Positions 21,607 to 33,000 of a stretch of DNA of 64,000 nt are shown piece after piece (positions within the stretch are counted from its first letter, which is position 1; each line of letters opens with the position of its first letter). The position numbers and the translations under genes are program-made. This DNA is from Chrysaora quinquecirrha (taxonomy: Eukaryota; Cnidaria; Scyphozoa; Semaeostomeae; Pelagiidae), in contig JACTAT010000036.1 of NCBI GenBank assembly GCA_014526335.1, positions 4,135,516 through 4,199,515 of the forward strand, written 5' to 3'. The notes beneath the pieces are model-generated. The model ran no database searches. It was not told the origin of the DNA and saw only the letters and a program-made list of their open reading frames with translations.

Positions 21607-23225
21607 GTTTAACCGTCTCCACCGTCTCCACAACATTCGGGACCATGTATGCCTGTACTACTATATACCTATGTATCTCTCCACCGTCTCCACCGTCTCC
21701 ACAACATTCGGGGCCATGTATGCCTGTACTACTATATACCTATGTATCTCTCCACCGTCTCCACCGTCTCCACAACATTCGGGGCCATGTATGCCTGTAC
21801 TACTATATACCTATGTATCTCTCCACCGTCTCCACCGTCTCCACCGTCTCCACAACATTCGGGGCCATGTATGCCTGTACTACTATATACCTATGTATCT
21901 CTCCACCGTCTCCACCGTCTCCACAACATTCGGGGCCATGTATGCCTGTACTACTATATACCTATGTATCTCTCCACCGTCTCCACCGTCTCCACAACAT
22001 TCGGGGCCATGTATGCCTGTACTACTATATGCCTATAACTATCTCTCCACCGTCTCCACCGTCTCCACAACATTCGGGGCCATGTATGCCTGTACTACTA
22101 TATACCTATAACTATCTCTCCACCGTCTCCACCGTCTCCACAACATTTGGGCCATGTATGCCTGTACTACTATATGCCTCTAACTATCTCTCCACCGTCT
22201 CCACCATCTCCACAACATTCGGGGCCATGTATGCCTGTACTACTATATACCTATGTATCACTCCACCGTCTCCACCGTCTCCACAACATTCGGGGCCATG
22301 TATGCCTGTACTACTATATAGCTATGCATCTCTCCACCGTCTCCACCGTCTCCACAACATTCGGGGCCATGTATGCCTGTACTACTATATACCTATGTAT
22401 CTCTCCACCGTCTCCACCGTCTCCACAACATTCGGGGCCATGTATGCCTGTACTACTATATGCCTATAACTATCTCTCCACCGTCTCCACCGTCTCCACA
22501 ACATTCGGGGCCATGTATGCCTGTACTACTATATGCCTATAACTATCTCTCCACCGTCTCCACCGTCTCCACAACATTCGGGGCCATGTATGCCTGTACT
22601 ACTATATGCCTATAACTATCTCTCCACCGTCTCCACCATCTCCACAACATTCGGGGCCATGTATGCCTGTACTACTATATGCCTATAACTATCTCTCCAC
22701 CGTCTCCACCGTCTCCACAACATTCGGGGCCATGTATGCCTGTACTACTATATGCCTATAACTATCTCTCCACCGTCTCCACCGTCTCCACAACATTCGG
22801 GGCCATGTATGCCTGTACTACTATATACCTATAACTATCTCTCCACCGTCTCCACCGTCTCCACAACATTTGGGCCATGTATGCCTGTACTACTATATGC
22901 CTCTAACTATCTCTCCACCGTCTCCACCATCTCCACAACATTCGGGGCCATGTATGCCTGTACTACTATATGCCTATAACTATCTCTCCACCGTCTCCAC
23001 CGTCTCCACAACATTCGGGGCCATGTATGCCTGTACTACTATATACCTATAACTATCTCTCCACCGTCTCCACCGTCTCCACAACATTTGGGCCATGTAT
23101 GCCTGTACTACTATATGCCTATAAGTATCTCTCCACCGTCTCCACCGTGTCCACAACATTTGGGCCCATGTATGCCTGTACTACTATATACCTATAAGTA
23201 TCTCTCCATCATCTCCACTGTCTCC
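21607..23225 (+). repeat. Minisatellite array, right arm (71/73-bp unit, ~22 copies)
   Basis: Unit with doubled ccaccgtct, then acaacattcggggccatgta, then tactactatata and a variable spacer (tacctatgtatct in 71-bp units, tgcctataactatct in 73-bp units). 71-bp units dominate at the inner side and 73-bp units further out. Units are very homogeneous, which suggests recent amplification or gene conversion. It contains open frames up to 274 codons, which I reject as genes. Confidence 0.95.
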
Positions 23226-23904
23226 ACATTATTTGAGTCCTTATGTGTTTGTCTGGTTTTTTTACGTGCATGAATGATAAGTCAATGCACTGTCATCAGA
23301 GTATAAGCAATATTATCCCGTATATATGACACCGCTAGACAACACACCTCATCCTCACACTACAATACTCTTATTTCCGCAGGGGGGGGGGGGATTTTTT
23401 AATATAAAGAAGCACACAACGAATGATAATGTTTTTGGAATGAATATTTATAACCCTATGCATCTGTATGGGGAGATATTCATTCTCTGATACATCGAGG
23501 CACAGCCAAGGTCTTGGTCAAAGGTTAAAACCAGGTCCAAACTTGAAAGGTCAAAAACGCTCCCTGCAAATGCTAGCGCAAATTTTTTAATTCCTTAAAA
23601 TTTCACGATATGAAATTTAATTTCATCATAAATTTCAATAACATAAAACATGTGAATTCATTATGTGTTTGATAGAAAAGACCGAAACTGCAGAATTCTG
23701 GTCTCTGGGGGGCAATGTTGGCCAATGTTTAGCGTCGGTGTATTTAGCTGGTCTCGCAACGAAGATGAGCCACTCACTGTCTTTTCATCTGTGAATGTAT
23801 GGCTGTTGTTAACATCATAAAGGTGCTTCTCCCTATCAAGGTTTTAAATGGGTATCTGAACGGTAGTTATTAGCACCATGTGTGGCTGTGGGTTGCCAAA
23901 AGGT

Positions 23905-24486
23905 TTGCGGCCAGTCGCTAGGATCTCAGTAGTAGCTACTTAACTAATCGAGACCTCGGCCCTATGGCTGTGACGCTACCACCAGGTCCGTAGCTACGGG
24001 GGGTTGTGGGGGGGTGTGACACCCCCCAGGCAAGTCGTCCGTCGGCAAATTTGAGAAGAACGGAATTGTAACTAAGGGCGGAAATGTTGCAAATCAGAAG
24101 AAACAACATAAACGTGTCGGCAAATGTCGGGAAAGCGTTCAACACATAGCTTGCCGACGAATACTAGCATCCACTTTCCACAGCTGCCGACATGTTAGGT
24201 ATCAATAACAGTTAGGGAGTTGCTATTTGCGATCAAATGTCGAGAGAAAGTGCTTCCTTCCCAGTTAATCGTATCTGTATATACCAGTTTGCGTTTGCCA
24301 GCCATAACAGGTACAAGCGCGCAGCAGCAAACAGGATGGAGATACAATACACGGGGTCGCCAAGACTGCCTATGTTTATAATTAGAGGTTTAGTCCTATT
24401 TCAAACTGTAAAGCGCTCTAGAGTGCATTATCAAACTACTGACACCACGAGACAGCTGGATTACCACAACGCCACAGCACCTTCGG
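23905..24486 (-). mobile_element. tRNA-derived SINE-like element, copy C, interrupted
   Basis: 23905-23990 matches one half of copies A and B and 24432-24486 the other half. Between them is about 440 bases of foreign sequence beginning caggtccgtagctacgg followed by a G-run/C-run, as in the hAT-type element at 19906. This looks like an insertion that replaced the middle of the SINE. Confidence 0.6.
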
Positions 24487-24998
24487 TAAAGTTGGGATTC
24501 CTTCTATACTCGCCAAAAAGTACAGCGACAGCAAATATTAATATGAAAGCCACTAAGTCTATCAAGCCAAATCTTCTGTGAAACCTTCTGCCTGTTAAGG
24601 TAGAAAGCTCAAAGGGCATTGGCAGCCCATGCTTCCGTTTTCGAAATGCAGTACAAGCGAAACACGAACCCCACGCCCACAAGTCTACCAAGTCTAACGA
24701 TCCCAGAGGTGGTTCAGAACTACATTACCTTGCAGTGCACCGGACGCAAATCTTCGTCCAAAGCACCGTGCCAAGGAACTTGCATCTGGGTGAACTTTTG
24801 CATTTCTGACTTAAGTAGCAAAGTAAGATTATGAAGCGAATGCAAATACGACGATCTTTATAAAGTGGAGAATTGAACTACCGTACCAAGACTGCAAGAC
24901 TATGTAAGTATTTAGCACTTCTGAAAAATTCACAAAAGTAAAAGCAGTTCTTAATGTATAAGCGAAAAAGCTTAAAATTAAAAATTAAAAGTTAAAAA

Positions 24999-27900
24999 TT
25001 ATTTACAATATCTATCTGCCTTCATTTTTTCTCTTCTATCGAGCATTGCTTCATGAAGTTTTCCTTTAGATTTCGCCTTGTCCAATTTAGAAATATCTTG
25101 ACTAGATAAGCGTAATCTATGGTCCTGAAAACTTTGAAACTTTTTAACATAGTTTATTTCACACTGGCGCGAATCCATAACATCTTCTTCGGTGGTATCT
25201 TTCTTTTTCTTTCTGCAAAAACAAGAGAATTAGTTTGCTACAAATTTTCGAAGGAAAAAAGGCAAAAAGTATCACTAGAAAACCTGGATAAGAGTGGTAT
25301 CTTCATAGACTCAATAGCGATAACTATGACTCGTGTAATTAAGTCTCGGGGCGTGGTCGTTGGTACAAATTTCGGCCCCTCTACTTTTCGATCCGAAGTT
25401 TCGGACACGCTGACAGAAAATTTTCCGCTCCTTTTCTGCAGAAGATTTTCTTTCTGCAGAAAATTTTCTCTAAGGGGAAAGCCGCCTTCAGGACCATATT
25501 TACGCATCTTTTCATTTTCGCACAGCCTCAGCGCATATATACAGGCCTGCCAAGCGGTTCTGCGTGATTCGTTACTGGACCATTTTTCATGCGTGATTTC
25601 GTGAAACGAGAATCTTTTGCGCGTGAATGCGTGAATCTAAACTCCTGCGTGTCGCGTGAAATGCTTTTGCATGGCTCGTGATTTCGTGATTTACAATGTT
25701 GGCGACATAATTGAGAGGTTGCAGGAATGCAGGAATGCCCTTTTATCCATCGAGCATTGTCAGCTAACTATATTTCTGTCATTCTCTCATATGATGAATT
25801 AGTTAAGTCCCCAAAAATCTTAATTTTGTGTGTTCCCTGTTACAAACTCGTCGTAGAGAGAATTTTCAAAGCCAACCCTTTAGATATATGAAGTTAAACA
25901 TCCTGAATATTGATCCTGCTCAAAATTTCGGGGAACAACGCCTGAAGTTGTATCCATGTGAAAATGAAGCTTTATCGTGTGCGATTGCGTGAATCGTCGA
26001 CAAATTGCGCATGATCGCGTGAGTTTGCACCCCCTTGGGGGCCTCTATATAAGCAACGAAAAAATCACAGTGCATACTTGAAAACTATTTTTTCGTCCAA
26101 CACTACTTAGAGTTTAAACTTAAAAAACACTCCGAAAAAACTGACTAAGGCAGAATATAAACCCAGACGGGGATCGAAATGAATCCAGCAGAAAAGTGAA
26201 GATGGAATGGCATCGTTTTTGAACACCAATCAGCTTACGGAAAACTTTAGGATAAGTAGCGGAATTAGTCAAATAATTTATGTCTGCAGAAAGCCGTCTT
26301 GTTGAGTTTTATGTGGACAGATACCAATAGCTTCAATGAAACATTTTCACTTGAAAAAGCTGCACCCCCTGCCCTCGTAAAAATTGCCAAATTCTTTTAT
26401 TTTCCTATTGTTTTGCCCAAAAATTGTTGCTTGTGCCCCCGCCATCCTGCGTTGCTTCTGGCGCCCTTGCTTTTGAAGTTATTGTAAGCAAATAGAAAAA
26501 TATTTTAAGACTTACATTCTGGACATATTTGTTCTAAGTCTGAAGATCTCCTTGTCTCTTACTTTTGCACTGAGTGCTTTTAGCTCATTGGCATCTGTAA
26601 CAGTGAGAAAGTAACCATTGTGTCCCTGTAATGCTGTTTTCTCATCTTCAATAACCACATCAAATTGCTCTTGTGGTCCCATTGCATCAGACCTTCCCAT
26701 TACATCACCCTTTGAGTTCACTGATATGAATTTCCCTGCAAGCAAAGATATAAGACAATGGTAACTGTATGACCTCTGATTTGCATCACACAAGCACTTA
26801 TGAGCATTTTATACATTTATAACGTACATGATTTGCTTATAATGTATCACTATCAAATAAGTCTCCGCTGAAAGTCTAGGGCGAATGCGAATTATTATAT
26901 AAGGGCTGTGACCAACAGAAATGAGTGACTGTATAGACAACTTTGGTTGAGGGTGGACGGCATTAAATTTTTCCAAACCACAAGATATCGATTGAATAGT
27001 TTTTGAGTAGTAAAAAACTTAAGAATTGGTATAAACAGCGGAAACATTTTCGGGCATACTTGAAAGCTTTTTTCGTTTGACACTCCTCAGAGTATGAACG
27101 TCAGAAACAGATGGAAACAATGAACTAAGACGGAATTTATGCACCAATCGGAACAGGAAGCTGAATTGGCATTTCGAGCTGCATCTGGGTATAAATTCCG
27201 CCTTCGTTCATTGTAAGTATGCATGAAAATGTTTCCGCTGTTTATCGCAATTCTGAAGATATCAAGTTTTCGATCTGAAAATCTTATAAAGCATCCAAAA
27301 CTTAGTCTAGGTACAAAGTTTTACTTTCCTAGTGCTTGTGTATTTAATTTTATGAGCATTCAAAGTTCCCAATTTCATAAAGGCTTTGACCACAAAAAAT
27401 GAACTTGGTGAAACTTTTTACCCCACTTGGTCTAAACCCTTATAAAATCACAAACTTTGAATGTCATATCCTAAAGTCAATAATACAAGTGCTGCGTTGC
27501 ATGTAGAGTAAATTTTTGGGGTTATATACGATTTTTGCCACAAAAACCTGATATCTTGTCATTTTGAAAAATTTCCATTCTACCGAATTTTGTTATTTGG
27601 CTGAAAAGGTTCCTATGGTATAAATTAAATAAGGGTTTATCTTCGTATACCATAGCCAGATTTAAATGCCACTTTAGTTTCCGATAATACAACGAGAGTG
27701 AATATTTCTTCAATCTGTGGAGTATTATCATCTTGAATATCACCCAGAGAGAGAGATCCATTGTCTTTGGCTATCACATAATTGTCTTTGTATGTTTGCA
27801 AAGCAATGTTACAACTTTGTAGTTTTCCATATTCTTTGATTGCCCACCACCCTCCATGTTTAATAGCATCTTCATCTTTTAATAGTTTATTATCATCAAT

Positions 27901-28011
27901 ATCTTCTGGACTTTCATGCTTTCTCTTTTTGGCTTTGGATTTCTTTTTGATGGTTGATGTTGATCCTTTTAATTTAAGCTTTCCAATCTTGACCTGTTTG
28001 TATTCGTCCAT
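24999..28011 (-). CDS. FRG1: FRG1 (facioscapulohumeral region gene 1 homologue)
   Basis: Complete gene of three coding exons: 28011-27651, 26735-26516 and 25212-24999. Phases match and give 264 residues, close to the usual length of about 258. FRG1 is a nuclear/nucleolar, actin-bundling and RNA-associated protein with a fascin-like beta-trefoil fold. The N-terminus is a basic tract ([12 protein letters not shown]). The trefoil begins near [10 protein letters not shown] and includes [17 protein letters not shown] and [13 protein letters not shown]. The C-terminus holds the most conserved block, [19 protein letters not shown], and ends [14 protein letters not shown]. The start is the first ATG of the frame and matches the family N-terminus ([16 protein letters not shown]). 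No lesions seen. It is divergently arranged with the OTU-hAT gene. Confidence 0.95.
25548..25735. repeat. Dispersed 'gttctgcgtg...gcgtgaatc' repeat, copy 2
   Basis: Second copy of the repeat at 19645-19825, in FRG1 intron 2; a short extra piece lies at 25983-26030. Confidence 0.8.
27021..27256. mobile_element. MITE-like element with ~40-bp inverted ends
   Basis: The left end (27021-27061, core ataaacagcggaaacatttt) is the inverse of 27213-27256. It is in FRG1 intron 1. A related hairpin, gcgataaacagc ... gctgtttatcgc, lies at about 37480-37530, and the sequence at 26060-26165 resembles the interior. Confidence 0.7.
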
Positions 28012-28500
28012 TTTTCAACTACTAACTAAAGGGAGATAACATGCATTGAATTAAGACTCAAATGAAATTGATATAGATGTTGAAAAGGGGAAAACGAATA
28101 ATGAAGAAGAAAATCTAGAATTATTTAAATCAATAGTAAAATCAAACGAAAGCGTAAAATTGAAAACATTTGCGAAATTTATATATGATAGTGAACAGAT
28201 ACGAATTAAGAAAACAGCTTAGAAAAGATTGATTAAATATAAAACTATATAGCTGTGAATTATACAAGCTTAATTAGAAGGGGGGTGCTAAGGGTGCTTG
28301 AGCACCCTTCGAAATGTCCTAGGAAAATTATGAGTACGTTATATTTGGTAACACACTAGCGCACCCGAAGCGTTGTCAACCTTAAAATTGCGATCGGGTC
28401 TCATTTGAAAGCCAACAATACAAAATTTTAATCACGACTCCTGTTGTCGCTGTTTTCAATCAAGCACATTCTATTGACCGAATCTCACTCAGAATAAAAC
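28012..28500. other. 5' flank of FRG1 and distal intergenic sequence
   Basis: AT-rich next to FRG1. At 28279-28312 there is a G-run followed by the palindrome gggtgcttgagcaccc, resembling the hairpins further right. Confidence 0.5.
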
Positions 28501-28506
28501 ATCAAA

Positions 28507-28777
28507 CCAATCATGTGAGAGTATTTCACGAATCGAGCCAATGAGGGCATCGCATATCATTCTGCAGAAATTGAGCGCGAGCACCCCTGGTCCGCGAATT
28601 TTCATATGCCACAGCAGGGAAAGCCAATCAAAACCAATTTTCAGGAGTGCTCGGCTTTGGCGGGAGCACCCATGGAATTTGAACATTTAACTAGATAACC
28701 AATCAGAGTCAATTTTATTTCACTTCACCAATGATGGCTTGTCTTTTCACGGGTGCTCAAGTTTGGCGGGAGCACCC
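28507..28777 (+). promoter_or_regulatory. Promoter-like cluster: six CCAAT motifs and two E2F-like motifs
   Basis: CCAAT occurs at 28507, 28538, 28624, 28634, 28699 and 28728. The E2F-type word tttggcggga occurs at 28656-28665 and 28762-28771. Each E2F-like word is enclosed in a small inverted repeat (gtgctc ... gagcac; 28644-28671 and 28751-28777). The cluster ends about 60 bases before the ATG at 28839. CCAAT plus E2F sites are typical of cell-cycle-linked promoters; the function here is inferred. Confidence 0.5.
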
Positions 28778-28838
28778 ACAGGATCATACTGCTCTCATAC
28801 GACCGTGTTTCACAATCAGTTCAGTTCAGCACTTCAAA

Positions 28839-31800
28839 ATGGCGGTCAATCTGTTGAGGGACGTGTCTACGGTTCTCTCTGATAAAGGAATGATCGAAGA
28901 AAAGAAAGTTGAACTTTTAAATGATTTAAAATCTAACTGTTTAAAGTCAATGTTTGAAGTTGTTTCAGGAGGCATTGAAAAGAAGCTTTCATTGTGTGAG
29001 ATCTCTAGGCTTCAGTTCCCAAAGACCCAATTGCCAAGAGTGGGGAAACGACAACCAGTGAGGTGAGAAAGTAGGCAGTGATAGACCTATAGATAAATGC
29101 TCCTTGGCATGATAATGATTCATTACATTATTCTAGGGTGAGTTTGGTTGGGATAGAGGTAGGGTAGAGTCTACTAACTAGGCCTGTGGCCAGGCAGGGG
29201 CAGCAAGCAAGCTTATGGCCTAATGGGCCTAAGTTTCTAATCTAGTAAAGCCTTACCTAACAGGCTATCTCTGCCAAGGTAGCTAGTCTGACAGACCGCC
29301 TAGGTGCACAACAGTCTATTAATATAAAGGTTAAACTTAACAAGAATCTTGACAGTTTGATCACTGTTTTGAAGTGCTGAACTGTATGACATACATGCGC
29401 TATATTCATTATTGGAAACGAGCAAAAGAATTGGTGTGCTGGTGCACCATGCTCTGTGCAAAACTATGTCTCCGATGCGCCATTCACATTTCTGCAGACT
29501 GGCCGTATTAAATGGATTTAGGTTATAGAAGAGAAACGAGAGTGATCTAATCTGTTACTATTAGTAGGGCATTTTTAAAACATTCAAATAATGTCATCTG
29601 AACTTGAAGTTTTACCTGAAATTGAAAATGAGAGATCATTTGATTCACTTATTATCTAGCTTTTTGTTTTTATCTATCTAAACCTTTGTTTTCATGTGAT
29701 AAATAACTAAGATGCAATTTGTTGATCTTTTTCCATTCTCAGAACCTCACCCAATGGAAGCTGTCTCTTCAATGCCTGCTCTATTTCACTTGTTGGTAAT
29801 GAATCTTTGTCTGTATATCTCCGAAGTCTTACGAGTATTGAGCTGTATATGAATTCTTTGTATTATTCTGAGCATCCCATTTTATATGGTCATTCAAGAA
29901 AAGGAAAAATTGTTGATGAGAATACTGTTTTTACATTAATGATCTCTGACGTTGCATACAAGTCATTCACCAAGGATAATAGAATTCCCTCTGTTAAAGC
30001 AGAAGCTGTAAATATTGCAAAAAACTTCACTTTTTCATCATTTGTTTGTGTGCTAGCTTTGTCAAGTGTTATTGGTCTTCCAATAGAGTCGTATTATCCA
30101 ATTGCTGAAGGTTCTGGAGAAATCTCTGAAGAATTATATGAAAATCTTTTCAATTGTTCAGTTTATCCACATTTGGTTCATGATTCTCCTGATTATCCTG
30201 ATGTTAAGGTTCATTTGTTTCGTTGCTCTGTGGCTGCAATAGATTGCCTTTCTACAAAAAAAATCTATTCAGCTAAGAATCATTTTGTGCCATTGCTGCC
30301 ATTAGATTTGAAAGATATGGAGTTTCCATTCTCAAAAGCCTTTCCTGTAAATATGTCTTCATCACCTGTATATAGTGTAAAATATCCAATGTTGGCAATG
30401 CCTGAAGTGAAACAAGATTTTGAGAAGTCTTTTATGCAAGCTATTGATCATGTAAAGAAAAGGAAACAACTTACAGTTGATTCATTTGTTCAGAAGAAAA
30501 TAAAATCTAACTTGGACAAAAATGTTCCTGTCATAATAAAAAATGAAACCATTGAAGCTCCAATTTCTAGTGCTGTTTCCACTCTTGATATAAATCAGAG
30601 CATAATTGAGAAATCTGTTGTTAGTTCTGTTGATCTTGTTCAAAACAAGGACATAGTTGCTGCAGATAGTAAGTCTAACACCTTTGTTTCATCTGGAACA
30701 ATAAATGATATTGGATACATCTATGAAACATGCAATAAGCTAAGTGAGGTAGAGAAATATGATCTGCTTGTCAATCACCGGAAGCCAGAGTCTGATTTTC
30801 AATTCCCAAAAGCTTCTTCGGGTAGAAAATTTCAGGCTTCATGGCTGTCTCGATTTCCTTGGCTTGTTTATTCTCAGTGTCTTGATGGGGCTTTTGCATT
30901 AACTGTGTTCTTTTGGTATTGCTGATGAGAGCACTAATGGTGCAAACAAGCTTGACCATCTTTTCAAATCACCTTTTACACAATGGTCAAAGGCACTCGA
31001 GAAATTTAAACACCACACAGAAAAGTCCAAAGTGCATGAGGCTGCTACCTTAAGAGCAGTAGGGTTTCGCCAATATATGGAGCATAAGGTTAAGTCAATT
31101 GATGTCCAGCTAAATGAGAAAATTGATGAACAGGTCCGAAAGAACAGAGAAAAGTTGAAGCCAATAATCTATGCTATAATTCTTTGTGGTCGAATGAATA
31201 CTGCCCTGCGAGGACATCGGGACGATTCTAAGTATTACGATGATGAGAAGAACAATCCTGGAAATTTGCAGGAAATTCTCAAATTCTTGGTTCGTTGTGG
31301 CTTCAATTTCTTGTTTGAGGAACATCTTGCAAAAGGACCAAAAAATTGCACATATCGTTCCAAGACCACACAAAATGAGATTATAAATATATGCGGTGAG
31401 CTTATTGTATCGAAAATTTGTGCAGAAATTAAGTCTGCTAAGTATTTCTCAATACTTGCAGATGAGGCTGCTGATGTGAGCAACATCGAGCAAATGCCTC
31501 TTGTTATTCGGTTTGTTGACGGGAACGCTGAAATTCGAGAGGAATTCATGGGTTTCATACCTTGTAACGAAGGAATGACAGGGGAAGCCATTTCTCAAAC
31601 TATTTTGAAAGCTGTGAAAGATATCGGTCTTGATATGCAATATTGTAGAGGTCAGGGATACGATGGTGCAGGGAATATGGCAGGTAGATGTTCTGGTGCT
31701 GCTACTCGCATACAGAGCAGATACCAAAAAGCTCCATATGTTCATTGCGGATCGCATGTCTTAAATTTGTGTGTAGCATCTGCCTGTAACATCCAGTTAG

Positions 31801-32999
31801 TTCGAAACATGATGGGGCAGGTTCGAGTCATTTCAGAATTCTTTGGTGCTCACCCAAAGCGTTTTGATCTTCTGAAAAGCCAGATAAAGGCCTTGCTTCC
31901 TAAAGCTCGCCATTCGAAGCTCTTAGATGTCTGTCGCACCCGATGGGTTGCTAGACTGGACGGCTTGGACGTTTTCATTGAAGTCTTCCAAGCTGTTGTA
32001 GCAGCTCTTGAAATAATCAGACTAAACGAGTCACGTTCTTGGAACTCGAACTCTGTCACCGATGCTGAATCACTATTCCATTCTATAACGCAATTTCAAT
32101 TCATCCTTGTTCTGACGGTAGTTTCACGGATTCTTGAGGTCACAAGACCTCTAACAAAGCAACTTCAAACTGTTGAATTGGATGTTGTTGCCTCGCATGA
32201 CAAGATCACTTTGCTTTATGCATCCTTAAGACGGTTGCGATCCGAAGTTCACGAAACTCACACAAATGCATTTACCGAAGCTGTCGAACTAGCCGAAAAA
32301 GTCGGAACAGTTCCATCTAGACCTCGTGTTATTCGAAAACAGGCACATCGTGTTAATATACCTGCAGAATCTGTATCTCAATATTATGAGAGAGCAATAT
32401 CAGTGCCATTTCTTGATCACCTTGTCACTCAGGTTGAGACCCGTTTTTCGGAGAGGAATTTGGCAGTTTTCAATGGTTTTTATGCTTTCCCTAATAAAGT
32501 TGTCTGTAATATCGAATGGAAAAATAAATTCAGCTCTTTCCTTAAGGAATGCTTTGATGATCTTCCAGAACCGCGCTACATTAAAACCGAGCTTAAAATG
32601 TGGGAAGATCATTGGACTGCAGCACAAGGTGCTCCTCCAACTACTCTTACGCATCTTTTGCCAAAAACTGATAAATTGACTTTTCCGAACATTTACACGG
32701 CACTTCAGATCTTGGCAACGCTACCTGTTACAACTTGCACGTGCGAGCGGTCAATTTCTGTGCTTCGTAGAGTCAAAACCTATCTTCGCAACACAATGTC
32801 TCAGAACAGGCTTAATGGGCTGTCTCTCATCAACGTCCATCGTGATATTGAACTTGATGCTGACGAAGTAATCGATGTTTTTGCAAGGCGCCATCCCAGA
32901 AGAATGAAATTGATCGACATTCTAAATACTGATCCGGAAAATGAGTATGCCGTGCACGAACCAATTGTTGAGCATCCTGTTTCTACGTCGTTCTCGTGA
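28839..32999 (+). CDS. OTU-like protease / TTF zinc finger / hAT transposase fusion, frame broken
   Basis: Exon 1 is 28839-29062. After a 680-bp GT-AG intron, exon 2 starts at 29743 and joins in phase. It opens with an OTU-like cysteine-protease motif, PNGSCLFNACS (29750s), and the matching histidine block NHFVPLLP near 30275. A low-complexity linker follows, then FQASWLSRFPWLVYSQCLDGAF, the start of a TTF-type zinc finger. There the frame ends at 30925; the rest (CVLFGI..., then 31032-32999) is in another frame. The shift fits two missing T residues in short T-runs. The C-terminal part has the DUF4371/hAT RNase-H-like core (SILADEAADVSN, GYDGAGNMAG, HCGSHVLNLCV) and the hAT dimerisation motif (TCTCERSISVLRRVKTYLRN). 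Either a domesticated gene or a recently dead or mis-sequenced transposon. Confidence 0.85.
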
Positions 33000-33000
33000 T

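Larger units (their letters stand above)
17929..23510. mobile_element. Fold-back element with inverted minisatellite arms
   Basis: The outer 34-base ends (17929-17962 and 23477-23510) are inverse copies with one mismatch. About 270-300 bases inside each begin tandem arrays of the same minisatellite in opposite orientation (18236-19650 and 21607-23225), around a central ~1.95 kb. Long inverted arms built of tandem repeats are the hallmark of fold-back (FB/TU-type) transposons. No transposase is visible, so it would be non-autonomous. The segments between the 34-base ends and the arrays do not match each other, so the ends could also be a chance duplication. It lies between the SLFNL1-type 5' end and the FRG1 3' end. 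Confidence 0.65.

Noticed and set aside
18109..23273. Many overlapping open frames up to 274 codons (for example 21645-22469) rich in SPPSPP/STVST
   Set aside because: They arise because the minisatellite unit lacks stops on one strand. The 71/73-bp period rotates through all three frames and no protein family is seen.
28270..28320. Possible 5' TIR of the OTU-hAT element
   Set aside because: It has a G-run and gggtgc words but not the CAGGGGCGGATCC terminus seen at 34027-34041. No 8-bp duplication could be matched.
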